Positions 1-10,560 of a DNA stretch of 64,000 bases are shown here, piece by piece (position 1 is the stretch's first letter; every line of letters begins with the position of its first letter). The translations under genes were made by a program, and so were the position numbers. This stretch comes from Nelumbo lutea (lineage: Eukaryota; Streptophyta; Magnoliopsida; Proteales; Nelumbonaceae): NCBI GenBank assembly GCA_022828595.1, contig JAKGHH010000001.1, positions 122,896,999-122,960,998 on the forward strand, written 5' to 3'. The notes under the pieces are model-generated. The model saw only the letters and a program-made list of their open reading frames with translations. It did not search any database and was not told where the DNA came from.

Positions 1-218
1 GGGGTCAACCGTAGCAGAAGGTGGCCCACACCCGGAGTTCTATTGGAAATGCTTCAAGGGGGTCCCACATAGAGCGGATGGGGCCATTTTTTGCTCCCAT
101 GCCGTTGGAGGAGCTTGCCCAGTGATCTGATCAAATCTTCCACCTTCAGTGGGAGGTCCACAAGGGGTACTCAATTCGCAACGCGGGAGTTGGCCCAGCA
201 CTGACAAGCGGGTCCCTG

Positions 219-951
219 TTGTCTCAGGACTGCTTTCAGATGTTGGGGAAGGCCCCTAACAAGATGTATGACAAAGGGTTGCAGAGCCTAGCCGAGGTAA
301 CAGTCTGTTCCTCTTCGCTTTTCTTTTTTCTTTCGTTCTTTTTGCTGGGTATTGAATGTTTTCTTGTTGCAAGTCTGCCTTCATTTTGTTGGTCTATTGG
401 ATCGACTAAAGTTGACCTTGGCCAATATGGATAAGTTGGAGGCTGAGAAAGACAAGCTTCAGCAAACAGCCACCAGCACTGTGGAGAAGTGCCACGAGAT
501 GCAGCGGTTCTTAAGTGACAAACAAAAGTTCCGCAAGGAGGCCGAGGAGAACCTGAAGAAGACATAAGATCTTCTTGCCAAGGAACATATTGAGAGGGCT
601 CGAGTCGAGAGCCTCGTCTCCAAGGCCGAGCGGCGTCTCCATCAAGCTTAGGAGGGCATCTCTGAGGCAAACAGGCAGGCAGCCAAGGCAGAACGGAGGG
701 CCGAGGAGGCAACTAAGAGGGCTGTCGAGGCCGAGTAGAAGGCAGTTGATACCGAGAAGAGGGCCCAGGAAGAAGAGAAACGAGCTAATGAGCTGGTCGA
801 CCTCGCTTCTGGGGCTTATTTGGACGGGATCGAGGACACCAAGAAGGCACTCCTGGCGGTGCTTCTGAACTTCGATGTTGAATCTCTGAAGGTGATTCTC
901 GATACCCTCGAAGAGGCTACTGACTCTACACTTCCTCGTCCAGCTGGTGGT
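219..951 (+). pseudogene. Antisense coiled-coil ORF in the 3' region of the gypsy element
   Basis: This frame runs opposite to gag-pol, in the region between integrase and the missing 3' LTR. A first block (about 219-296) encodes DCFQMLGKAPNKMYDKGLQS and ends at a good splice donor (GAG|GTAACA). A pyrimidine-rich stretch follows, and the frame resumes at about 410 in LTLANMDKLEAEKDKLQQ. The rest is a Glu/Lys/Ala-rich coiled coil (KQKFRKEAEENLKK, ANRQAAKAERRAEEATKRAV), ending in GAYLDGIEDTKKALLAVLLN around 815-875 and another donor-like GGTGAGCA. Three TAG/TAA stops interrupt it. Antisense extra ORFs are known in Tat elements such as Grande. The function is unknown, and the exon model is inferred. 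Confidence 0.6.
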
Positions 952-1029
952 GAGCATAAGCCTGGCTTCTTTCTTCTTTTTTATTTCGTATATGTATTCA
1001 GCCTGAGGGGCCATGAAACAAATTTGTAA

Positions 1030-3315
1030 AACCAATGGAATATTTTGTGCATAATGAAAATCGGAGGAGTTTTTTTATCTTTTGCTTCGATTGTTGCACT
1101 TGTGTTTTGTTGTGCTATCTTTCCTTGTATGTTTTTGCACCATTTTTTGCACTTAGGCTTTTGTTGTTAAAGGGTCCTTGCCCCTTCAAAAGAAAAAACT
1201 CAGCATGAGACAAACGTAGTTCTCTTCGGTTTACTTTGCGCATCAAAAGCGTGGCAAAGGGGTGGCCAAGGCGAGGCCTCCGCAGTTAGATCGGGGCTTG
1301 CCTGGCCTGGCACCCCTCTAAGTGTCCACTTAGGCAGGCCAAATAGGCATGTGATGGAGGGACGCCAAAGAAAAGCGTGGGGCTCTCCTGGCTCTCTCTC
1401 CTTTCCCTATATATGGGTAAATAGCAAGATGACATGTTGACGCGAGAGTGGGGGCTGATGTTTTCCTGCCTCTCATTCTTCTAAGTGTTGGATTCGACAA
1501 GGCCAAAAAGGCCTGCCGTACTGCAGGGTAACCAAGACAGAGCAAAGGTCTATCTGGCTCCGCGGGGCCTAGGCAAAGCCAAGGTTCACTTGGCTCCAAC
1601 ATCCCTACGCCTTAGCTTTGGCAAAGCCGAGGTGGCCAGCCTTATTGGTGGGGGGGTGGCCGAAACAAAGCTGAGGCTCGTCTAGCTCCAATAGGACCTA
1701 GGCGAAGCCAAGGCTCGCCTGGCTCCTATATCCCCGCATGCCTGTTTCAACGAGGTCGAGCACAACACTACATAGGGGCTAGCTTTCTTTGTTGGTAGCA
1801 CTAAGTGTGAAAGTTCAGGAGGTTAGTCGCCGCCGAGGCGGGGTGTTGAGGCACATGGGACCCTCGACCATCCTGGCGTATTTTGACGCACTAAGTTATA
1901 GCTAAGGTGTCTGTTACTTATTCGTTAAGTCTTGGTGTCGGTCTAGCGAGGGGGTATAGTCTCACCCAAAATTATTACCCTTGGCTAAGTAGTCGTTGAA
2001 ACGTAGCTTTAGGTGTCGGATCCATAGAGAAGATGATTAAACCAACAAAAGGAGTTATTGTTAAGAGTGAATAACCAAGAAAAATGATTTTCTAAAAATA
2101 AAAAGAAGAGAAAAAAAAATAGAATAAAAGTAACGATGATTAATGGATGAAAAGTAGTTAGTGATGAACAAGGCTTCGAGATTCACTTGATCGATTTGCT
2201 TAACTAGTCTAGAATTTGATTCCTATTTATTACTCAATTGCAAGTTTCACATCTCAAACAAACAATCGGAAAATATAACTTTGAAACCAACGACAAGACA
2301 AAAGTATTTGTTCTAAGAGAATTAATTTTCAATGAAGAACAAAATGATATGTTCTTACAAGATATCCAAGAACAACAATATATCAGATTGTTAGTATTGC
2401 AGTCAATGATCAACTCATAAAATAAATCTACCCAATCAACTATTTTCTAAGAAATTGCACATAAAAAGAGTATGACTAATCTTATATGAAAAATTGAAGA
2501 ATATAACTTCAGGGTTTATCAAAATAATAAAAAAAATCTCTCAAGAATAAAATTAAACATTGAAATCTCTCAAGGAATCAAAGTAAAATTACAAGTAAAA
2601 CTCATCGATCAAGATCCTTCCTATCCTTGTTGAAGCTTTAGTCGTGCTTGGATGTCATTCTCCCCTCTTCTCTTCTGTGAAAGACTGAGAAAATAATGTC
2701 AAAATAACCTCTGCAAGTCGTCCCCCTTTTTGGTCAAATTTTCCTTTTTATTGTTCTGCCAGGCTCCTCAATCTGCTCAGCCCGGATCCATGTCTTATCC
2801 CCCAATTTTCGCCTACATAGAGACTGATTTTGATAAATCTATCAACAGATGAATTGTAGCTCTATCTCTTACCTATCCATAGCCTCAAGAATCACTGAAT
2901 TTTGATATCTATAAAGAAATATATTCCCAAAATACCGGATTCTGTTCAGAGTAAATCGGGAAACGGATCAACACTCATACTTGGGTCCTGGAACGTGGAC
3001 TTGGGTTTCTTGGACATATATTTGGGCTCTCTTCCATTCAATTTTTAATTCTCCTAGCATAAAAATTACACAAATAATAAAATTCACATTTATAAAATTA
3101 TTATGGAAAAATATTACTTTTAAACTCTTTATTTTACAAATGTCAATTGTTGAGTACACTTTAGATATACATTTTCATGTTTTCGTCATTGTGCGCCCTT
3201 GCCAGTCGTGAGGTCAAAGAGTTATAAGGACTTAGCAGGTACACACGTTGAGCATTAAGCCGAAGATGAACTTTTTTTCACTCATTCCATAATTTCAAAA
3301 AGATATTACAATCAT
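1030..3315. other. Non-coding 3' region of the gypsy element with an AT-rich insert-like segment
   Basis: No convincing coding frame is seen. From 1,240 to 1,760 the DNA is GC-rich and holds diverged copies of a motif around GCCTAGGCAAAGCCAAGG (clear copies near 1,566-1,606 and 1,688-1,732, about 120 bp apart). Internal tandem repeats of this kind are common in the 3' regions of Tat elements. From about 2,030 to 3,200 the composition switches sharply to AT-rich with only short spurious ORFs, which suggests a separate, unidentified insertion. Confidence 0.5.
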
Positions 3316-4640
3316 TTGTAGTACATCTGGAGGTTCTCTGAATTCCATGTCCAAGGTACAGCTCTTCCATCCAGGTGGAAAGTCATGGGGCTGTCGACTC
3401 ACTTGATTCTGTAGGGGCCTTCCCAGTTGGGGCCCAGCTTCCCTACTCTGGGTTTGGGGACCATGACTTTTCTGAGGACATGGTCTCCCTCTTGATAGTG
3501 TCTTTCTTTTACCCTGGAGTTGTAGTAGCGGGCCACTCATTGCTGGTAACCCTTATTTGTGCTTTCTCTTGGGCTTCTTCCAGCAGGTCTAAGTTTGTTC
3601 TGAGGCTTTCATCATTGTCGGCTTCATCGTATGCTTCAACTCGGAGTGTCAGCTGGTCGATCTCTACTGGGATTACTACTTTTGTGTCGTAGGTTAAGCC
3701 GAATGGGGTTTCTCCCATGGCTATCCGAGGTATAATTCGGTAAGCCTAGAGTACACTATTCAGTTCTTCAGCCCACAGGCCTTTAGCTCGGTCAAATCTA
3801 GTCTTCAGTCCATCTAGTATTGTCCTGTTGGTGATCTCGGCTAGGCCATTGGTTTGGGGATAGCCTACCGAGGGGTACTGTTGCCTAATGCCGAGAGAAG
3901 CACACCACTCCCGAAACTTGGCGTCATCAAATTGCTTCTCGTTGTCAATGACCAACATATCGGATAGGACTAAGTGGTAGATGATGTTTTTCCAAAAGAA
4001 GCTTTGGATGGCTCGCGTCGTGATGGCGGCCAAAGGCTCGACTTCTACCCACTTGGTAAAGTAGTCTACTGCAACAACGATGTACTTTTTACCCCCCTGT
4101 GGCCGGAGGAAAGGGGCAAACGAGGTCCATGCCCCATTTGGCAAAGGGCCATGGGCTGTAGAGGGCCGAGAGAGTGGTGGCCGGCCTGCGTGCCTCTAGC
4201 ATGGGTCACACCTTTGCACCAATCTAGTTGTGTCCTTGTGGAGGGTAGGCCAGAAGTAGCCCTACCTTAGAGCTTTTTTGGCTAGGGCTCTCCCGCCAAG
4301 GTGGTTACCGCAGATGCCTTCGTGAATTTCTTGTAACACATAATTGCCCTCATCTGGATGGAGGCATCGGAGGTAAGGCAAGGTGAATGATCTTCGGTAC
4401 AGTTTTCCCTCCAAGAGGGTATAGTGGGTAGCCTGTCGTCTGAGTCGCTTTGCCTCATTTCTATCTTTGGGCATCCATCCAATTGACAAGAAGTTGACGA
4501 TGGGATCCATCCATGAAGGTTCGGCCTCTATGGGGAGCACTTGGACTTTTTTGATGGAGGGCCGAAGTAGCTTCTCGACGTGCACAGTCCGGCCGAGGGA
4601 TCCACTCATGCATTCTCGGCCTGAGGGACCCATTGTAAGG
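3316..4640 (-). pseudogene. gypsy integrase, degenerate
   Basis: The N-terminal zinc-binding part is at 4,262-4,633 (RRQATHYTLLEGKLYRRS, then HPDEGNYVLQEIHEGICGNH). The catalytic core is at 3,746-4,144: the first acidic residue in VAVDYFTKWVEVEP, the second in VIDNEKQFDD and the glutamate in YPQTNGLAEITNRTIL. The C-terminal tail is at 3,509-3,718 (GETPFGLTYDTKVVIPVEI) and runs into 3,316-3,480, where GPYRI and a terminal LQMYYK precede a stop near 3,310. The D-D-E residues survive, but frame breaks at about 3,500, 3,745 and 4,150-4,260 prevent one product. It would have inserted the cDNA into chromosomes. Confidence 0.85.
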
Positions 4641-4719
4641 AAAAGCGTTGAAAGCGGCAGGCTAAACCTTGGACTTTGGCGAGGTACTTGGACATGCTTT
4701 GTTCTCTATCCTCGTACTC

Positions 4720-6095
4720 GCCATTCACCTAATTCACCACCAGTTGAGAGTCACTAAAGACTTTGACATATGAGGAGTTGGGGTCCCTAGCAAGCTGGAG
4801 ACCAGCAAAGAGGGCTTCATACTCAGCTTCGTTGTTCGATGCTTGAAAGTCCAACCTTAGCGCATACTCCAAGACAATGTCATATGGGGTGAGGAGGATG
4901 AGCCGAGGTCTCAGGTTTGGCAAGTACGACCTTGAGGGGCTGGCTTGTCAAGACCACTATAGTGTGTACTTGGAAATACGACCAGAGTTTCCTTACCGAA
5001 ATCACAAGGGCGAAAGCCAACTTCTCTATCTTAGGGTACCTGGTCTCAGCATTGCAGAGGACCTTGTTGGCATAGTACACTGGCTTCTACACGCCATCTT
5101 CCTTGATGAGGACTGACTGACTCCTTCATCCCCGACCGAGAGGTATAGGTATAGGGTTTCGCCCTCAACCAGCCGAGAGAGAAGGGAAGGCGAAGTAAGG
5201 TACGCCTTGAGCTCGTCAAAGGTGCGTTACCACTCCTCCATCCACTGAAACTCTTTCAACTTCTTGATAGCACAAAAGAAAGGTAGGCAACGGTTGGTTG
5301 ACTTTGACATGAAGCGATTGAGGGATACTATTTAGCCAATGAGTTTTTTGGTCTCCTTCACCATCCGTGGGGGTGCCATATCTAGTATGGCCTATATCTT
5401 CTCAGGATTAGCCTCAATGCCTCTCTGAGTGATGACGAAACCTAGGAATTTGTCTGATGTAACGCCGAAGACACACTTGTTGGGGTTGAGTTTCGTGTTG
5501 TACTTCTGCAAGGTGTCAAAGGTCTTGGCTAGGTCTGAGACGTGGGTCTTAGCCTTCAGGCTCTTTACTACCATGTCATCCACATAAGTTTTGACGTTCT
5601 TCCCCATCTGCTCTTTGAACACCTAGTTGACAAGGTCCTGGTGATGAATAAGGCTGAAGGGCATCACACGGTGGCAGTATGTGTCATGCTCAGTGATGAA
5701 TGAGGTTTTCTCTTCATCATCTACGTGCATCTTTATCTGATTGTATCCGGAGAAGGCATCCATGAAGCTAAGCAGCTCTTACCCTGTAGTGGCGTCAACG
5801 AGGTGGTCTATCCTCGACGAAGGAAAACTGTCCTTGGGACAGGCTTGGTTAAGGTTTGTGAAATCAATATAGATCCACCATTTCTCATTAGCTTTCTTTA
5901 CCATAAACATGTTTGACAACCAATTAGGGTATTGTACCTCTTGGATGAATCCGGCATCAAATAGCTTTACAACTTCCTCCTCTATGGCCTTCCAACTTTT
6001 CGATGCAAAGTTCATCTTCTTTCGCCAAACTGGCCAAGAGCTCGAGTCCACGCTCAGCCTGTATGTAATGATTGAATGGTCAATTCCGGGCATGT
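4720..6095 (-). pseudogene. gypsy reverse transcriptase, RNase H and second RNase H
   Basis: The RT starts at about 6,093 (MPGIDHSIITYRLSVD, then the palm/finger segments EEVVKLFDAGFIQEVQYPNW and KWWIYIDFTNLNQACPKD). The catalytic YVDDMVVKS motif is at about 5,575 within 5,392-5,622, followed by the LNPNKCVFGV and KFLGFVIT motifs. The RT-linked RNase H appears at 4,880-5,080 (MYYANKVLCNAETRYPKIEK). A second RNase H-like block follows at 4,729-4,923 (NNEAEYEALFAGLQLA, SDSQLVVN), with a conserved E and D. The enzyme would copy element RNA into DNA. Stops and frameshifts between blocks, for example around 5,100-5,390 and 5,640-5,780, show that it is dead. Confidence 0.85.
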
Positions 6096-6248
6096 CAACA
6101 GCGGACCAAGCAAAGACGTCGGCATTGAGGCTGAGGAAACTTACTAGTTCGGATCGGCTCTCGGGGGAAGGTTGGAACTGACGCGGACTATTTTTTCGGG
6201 ATCGTCCTCATCTAAGGGAACCGAGACAAGGTCCTTGGCTGGCTAGCA

Positions 6249-6735
6249 TCAGCTTGTCGGTTCCTCCCTGAGGTCAAGACCCTCTAGTGGCAGAGCTTCT
6301 TTATTCTTGCCCTTTAGCGTTGCCACATAGCACTGACGAGCGGCATGTTGGTCCCCACAAACAACCCCGATGCCACACTCGGTGGGGAACTTCAAGGCGA
6401 GTTGGTAGGAGAAAATGGTTGCCCATAATGTGTGAAGGGTTGGCCTCCCCATGATGGCGTTATAGGGTGAGTCAATCTTCACGACTAGAAACTCTGTCAT
6501 CCTTGTCACCTGTTGGGGCTCTGTCCCTACTATAACCGGAAGGGAATTTTTGCCCTCTGGTTTGACGATGCTGCTGGAGAAGCCAACTTGTGGGGCATCT
6601 GCTGTCTAAAGGTGCTCCAGAGCTATCTTCATCTTTTCAAAAGCTTCGTAGAAAAGGATGTCGACTGAGGAGCCACTGTCAACAAGGATCCTTTTAACTA
6701 CGAAGTTCGCAATGATGGTCGAAACCACCAATGCG
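6249..6735 (-). pseudogene. gypsy aspartic protease segment
   Basis: On the minus strand about 6,730-6,600 encodes [18 protein letters not shown], containing the catalytic DSG triad of a retroviral-type aspartic protease. Downstream, 6,509-6,249 encodes FLVVKIDSPYNAIMGRPTLH, the conserved C-terminal part (NAIMGRP) of the same fold in plant gypsy polyproteins. The enzyme would cut Gag-Pol into its mature parts. A stop or frame change separates the two blocks, so the copy is inactive. Confidence 0.75.
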
Positions 6736-6769
6736 TCGTCATGGGGAACTACTACCCCCTTCAAGTCCT

Positions 6770-8405
6770 CATCCGTAAAGGAGAGGGGTTCTTGCTTGTA
6801 CTTCTTGAGAGACGGCCCCTGGATGTTTAGCTACCTGGCGTAGGCTTTGTGAGCTGAAGTCGAGGCGCCACCCAAGGTCGTGCCTCCCACTATGACGTCG
6901 ATGATGCCTGCTGCTTGCTGGTGCTACCACTGTTGTTGCTAAAGGACAAGGGATCGGCTTCACTCCCAACGTACTGCTTAAGGTGGCCCCGATGAATGAA
7001 GAACTCTATCTGGCCGGTACCTCGGTGGAACTTGTAGTATTTTTTAGGATTCCCCCAATGGGGGTTCTTCTTCAACTTTTTGGGCCACTTCATAAATTTC
7101 TCCTGCCCGATCTACATCAAGATCTGTGTGCAGGTGAAGTTGATTGACGTATATTGATTATAAGCCAAGGTTGGGGCCGAAGGCTTTCTGTTGTTGTTGT
7201 TGCTACATCTTTGGTTCCCGTTTTTTCTCTTCTTCTCGGGGGCTCCGTGCCCCTCTTATGGGCGTCCGTGGTCGTGGCCTCTTTAACTGCAATATACTTC
7301 TGGGCCCTTTCTAGGAACTCCAGCTTCATCTTCGGTTGGCCTTTGGCCACGAAGAATTTGAGGTCGAGGTCGCAAACATTAAGTTCTTATTTCTTGAAGC
7401 GGTCAATGTATGACCGCAAGCTTTCCCCTCGCGTCAACTACTGATGAAACATGCAAAGAACATGCTGGAAAATTGCTTCCACGAGTTGATGGACCGAGGT
7501 GGGAGGCTTGAGAACCACCGCTGAGCAGCTTCCTTGAAGATTGCCTGGAAAGTACGGCACGTCAAGGCGTCGAAGTACCCATATAGGATCATGAGTGCCC
7601 TAAAGCTCTCTAGGTGGTCGTTCGGGTCAAAGTTCCCATTGTACATCTCCAAGGTGAAAGCTTGGAAGTTTGGGGGTAGAGGCTTAGTGATAATATCAGG
7701 GGAGAAGGCATCCATTCCCCCTTGGCAGGAGCTTTGTCCGATCAAGCTGTCGGTTTGGCCCTCTTTCACCTATTTGAGCTCGACTTTGAAGGCACCGAGC
7801 TTGGCTCGGAGCTCAACGAACATGGGGGGCTCGGCCTGGGTGCCATCCCGGTCTTTGCAGACGCAATGATGCTCAGCACAGATGCCAAAGTGCTCGAAGT
7901 TGAAGCCACACGCCTTGCGCCTAGTGCGACGGTCATTTAGGATGCCCCGAAGGTCCAAAACGTGAGGGGAAGAGGCTCGATGCCGGCCCTCAGCCTTGGA
8001 ATGGGCGTTGGAACAACCGTGGCACCCGCCTTCATACCTCATATTGGCCCTTCGGCATCGGTGATGCTGCTCGAAGGGCTAACGGCTATCCTCTTATCAC
8101 TCTAGATCCTCCTCCCTTCAGCATGGAGGTTTAAAGGTGCTAGAGCATGGGTTGGCCGGAAAACTGCTACCAGACTCTGAGGGCTTGGCCCGCTCTGCCT
8201 AGCCAAGGCTGAGGGCCGACTAGGTGGTGGACCCGCACCGGCCTATCAATGTTGACTTCCCGGTAGGGTGGTCAGCTTGGGGGTGATCTCCTGCCTGGGG
8301 GAAGTTCTGCTCGACTCACTGGGTCAAATATTCCACACGATCGAGCACGGCTTGGAACTGTTCACTGGTGACAAGATTTTGCGTATTTCTCATTCTTTGT
8401 ACCAT
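6770..8405 (-). pseudogene. gag: gypsy gag, degenerate
   Basis: The frame opens with an ATG at 8,405 (MVQRMRNTQN...), about 90 bp inside the primer site, and is soon broken by a stop. The most gag-like block is 7,434-7,769: a retrotransposon gag core with PPNFQAFTLEMYNGNFDPND, then HLESFRALMILYG and RWFSSLPPRSINSWKQF, which match the plant gag family (PF03732 type). At 6,890-7,093 the frame has KYYKFHRGTGQ and IHRGHLKQYVG, a C-terminal gag piece where the usual zinc-knuckle cysteines are lost (C to Y or F). Gag would form the virus-like particle. At least three frames are needed to read it, so it is not functional. Confidence 0.75.
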
Positions 8406-8473
8406 GTTGATTGGTCAAAGCTTGGGGACTTGTTAACTTGCGATAGTTCTTTCGGGGAATGTATCAGTGTTGA

Positions 8474-8491
8474 TCCCACAGATGGCGCCAA
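8474..8491 (-). other. Primer binding site of the gypsy element
   Basis: The minus strand reads TTGGCGCCATCTGTGGGA immediately inside the LTR end. It starts with TGG, complementary to a tRNA 3' CCA, and TGGCGCC-type primer sites are common in plant Tat elements. The primer tRNA itself cannot be named with certainty here. Confidence 0.7.
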
Positions 8492-8492
8492 T

Positions 8493-9085
8493 TGTTGGTA
8501 CTCGAAATGGCGGAGGACAACAAAGTAATTTCGCCCTTGGACTCCGAACGCCAGCCAAAGGCTTTTAAGACTTAGAGAGGTTGCTACTGAGGACGAGGTG
8601 TGTAGGTCGAGGTGGGGTGGATCCCGAGTCTGGAAGAAGCTGAGGGTAAATGGCCGAAGTGCTGCAAGGTAGAAACTCGTCTGAGGCCCCAGGTGAGAAC
8701 TCGAGGCAGAGTCTCCGACGGTCAAGTTATTATAAGGTATGAATGGAGAGTACCAGGACAGGATCCTAGTAAGTAGTTCTATAATAAAGTCACAATAGCA
8801 ATCATAGCAATAGCTATAGGTCTTGAGTTTTTGTAACCCCTTTATTGGAGGGGAGTACCCCTATTTATACTTGATCTGCCTGGAGGTAGGTGGAGATGAA
8901 CGCCTGAGATGGGAGTCGTACGAGGGTCTGCAACTAGTTTGGCAGGGTCATGTGAGTGCATCGCAGTTGGCTCCGTATGATGGGGGCAGGGCAACCCCTA
9001 CTGTAATTGATCTTATTCCCTGATCTAGCACTCATGGGTTGGGCCTCCCAGCCTCAAATGGGATGGGTTGGGTCACCCCACATCA
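8493..9085 (-). repeat. 5' LTR of the gypsy element
   Basis: On the minus strand the LTR would begin TGATGTGGGG (plus-strand end near 9,085; 9,082 is an alternative TG...CA end) and finish TACCAACA at 8,493, directly before the primer binding site. Length is about 593 bp. A TATAAATAG box lies on the minus strand at about 8,862-8,870, in the right place for the element's promoter. The partner LTR is outside the window, so the right boundary rests only on the terminal CA and on the point where Helitron-like coding sequence resumes (9,089). Confidence 0.7.
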
Positions 9086-9088
9086 CCT

Positions 9089-10560
9089 TCATTTAAATAT
9101 ACATGAATATAAGTAATAACCCACTAAAATACCTACAATGACTCTTTCCAAACATACGGAATTCTTCTTCAAATCTCTCATGATTTGGTCTAGTTTTATC
9201 TTAAATACATAAGCAACAATATCTGGTCTATATTTTTTTCTCTGATTAGATATGATCACTACAAATCTCTTTATTTCATTCCATTTTGGATTACATGTGA
9301 ATTTAAAAAAGAGATTGGACAGTCCTTCCCATCTGTGTATTACCATTGCATCCTAATAATTTTAGATCATATATCCTAGTCCTTCCCATCTGTGTATTGC
9401 CATTGCATCCTAATAATTTTAGATCATATATCCCTAACCTCCAATAAAAGAAGAAGGTACTACCACGCGCCATCCTAAAAATTATGTACTAGTATCTCCT
9501 ACAACAACTGCGTCTCTTAGAACCTTATAAAGTCCAGTTCGAATATTTGACTAGTTATTCCTTAAATAAGTCAATCTATTTTCTTCTATGCATCAACAAT
9601 AAATTAATAAAACAGACGTCATTCTCGAATTAATATTTACCCTTCAAATTTCCTTTTTTGTAACCTAAATGCATAATATTTTACTCATGCTCATCTTTGT
9701 GTGTTTCATTGCACGTTCATTTTGGGGATTCGTTAATAATAAATCAATTCTAAATCCACCATCTGCATATGAAAATAATAGTGAATGCTATATTGCCATA
9801 AAACTTGGATGTAATTCATTAATTCTTCTTAGGCCACTTTATCTTTGTTCAATAACTACATCTCAACGTGCATCATATTCATCTCCATTTCCAATAATAA
9901 TTACTGCAATCTCACTTGCAATTGGTAAGTTGTGTTGCCATCCATCTTTACAACGACTACCAATCAGTCTTAATAGGATTATAATGAAATTTTCCTCATT
10001 AAATCTATCTATCACCATTTTGAATACTTTTGAAAGGATATTATGTTCATCCAACATACTTAACAACCCATTAACAATTTCTCTATCCAAGTCATTGTAA
10101 TCCTCAATATCATGTATTACATCCATCCTATTTGACACCTCACTGAATGTATCATATATGTAGAGTTGTGCAAATTTTGGTCATTTTCCATTCAATAGTA
10201 GTAAATATCTAATTTTATGGTGGTTTTACTCATTTAAACAAAATGCATAAGGACTCCTACCATTGTTGATCGTACTATCAATCTTTTTCCATAGAAGTAA
10301 AAGCAAATAAGCAATTATAAGTTCGAATATTGTCTCTAAACTTTTTAGATCGGCCTCCTCCCTCATAATCTAATAGTTTTTTTTTTCAAAAATTTAGGAG
10401 TTTCTTATAGATAAAGCAGTTTAACTCTTCCAACTTGGCAATAAATTGAAATTTTGGGAGTAAAAGGTTTACATGTTTTTTTATTCCTTTCTTCATACTA
10501 GAGAATTGCTCCACAGTAATTACATACTTTCATAGGAGGTCCAAAATCCCAAATTTCTCT
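9089..10560 (-). pseudogene. Helitron Rep (N-terminal zinc finger and Helitron helicase-like domain), truncated
   Basis: On the minus strand the frame begins near 10,560 with WDFGPPMKVCNYCGAIL, the CxxC-type finger typical of plant Helitron proteins. It continues through FRDNIRTYNCLFAFTSM and TINNGRSPYAFCLNE (about 10,345-10,230) and PKFAQLYIYDTFSEVSNRMD (about 10,180). Next come DREIVNGLLSMLDEHNILSK and LRLIGSRCKDGWQHNLPIAS (9,863-10,138). The last block is FKFTCNPKWNEIKRF and KYRPDIVAYVFKIKLDQIM (9,089-9,346). This covers the region before the HUH rolling-circle nuclease and helicase. Several frameshifts and stops exist, and 9,321-9,434 holds a 57-bp tandem duplication. The frame ends at the gypsy LTR, so the rest may lie left of the window. 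Confidence 0.85.
9321..9434. repeat. 57-bp tandem duplication inside the Helitron remnant
   Basis: Two nearly identical 57-bp copies start at 9,321 and 9,378 with AGTCCTTCCCATCTGTGTAT; the only clear differences are single bases. It duplicates codons for the MAIHRWEG part of the Rep frame, so it arose after the protein lost function. Confidence 0.9.

Larger units (their letters stand above)
1..9085 (-). mobile_element. Ty3/gypsy LTR retrotransposon, Tat-like lineage, partial (3' LTR outside window)
   Basis: Reading the minus strand from 9,085 downward gives LTR, primer site, gag, protease, reverse transcriptase, RNase H, integrase and a long non-coding 3' region, the gypsy order (integrase after RNase H). 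Between the RT-linked RNase H and the integrase lies a second RNase H-like segment (LDFQASNNEAEYEALFAGLQ, about 4,740-4,840), which is characteristic of the Tat/Ogre/Retand lineage. A further Tat-like trait is an antisense ORF in the 3' region (about 219-951). All frames are broken by stops and frameshifts, so this is a dead copy. The 3' LTR must lie left of position 1. Lineage assignment is from motif recall, not an alignment. Confidence 0.85.

Noticed and set aside
3974..4270. 98-codon plus-strand ORF
   Set aside because: Antisense shadow of the gypsy integrase core, whose catalytic motifs are on the minus strand.
9669..10100. 143-codon plus-strand ORF
   Set aside because: It lies antisense to clear Helitron Rep motifs and has only low-complexity hydrophobic content.
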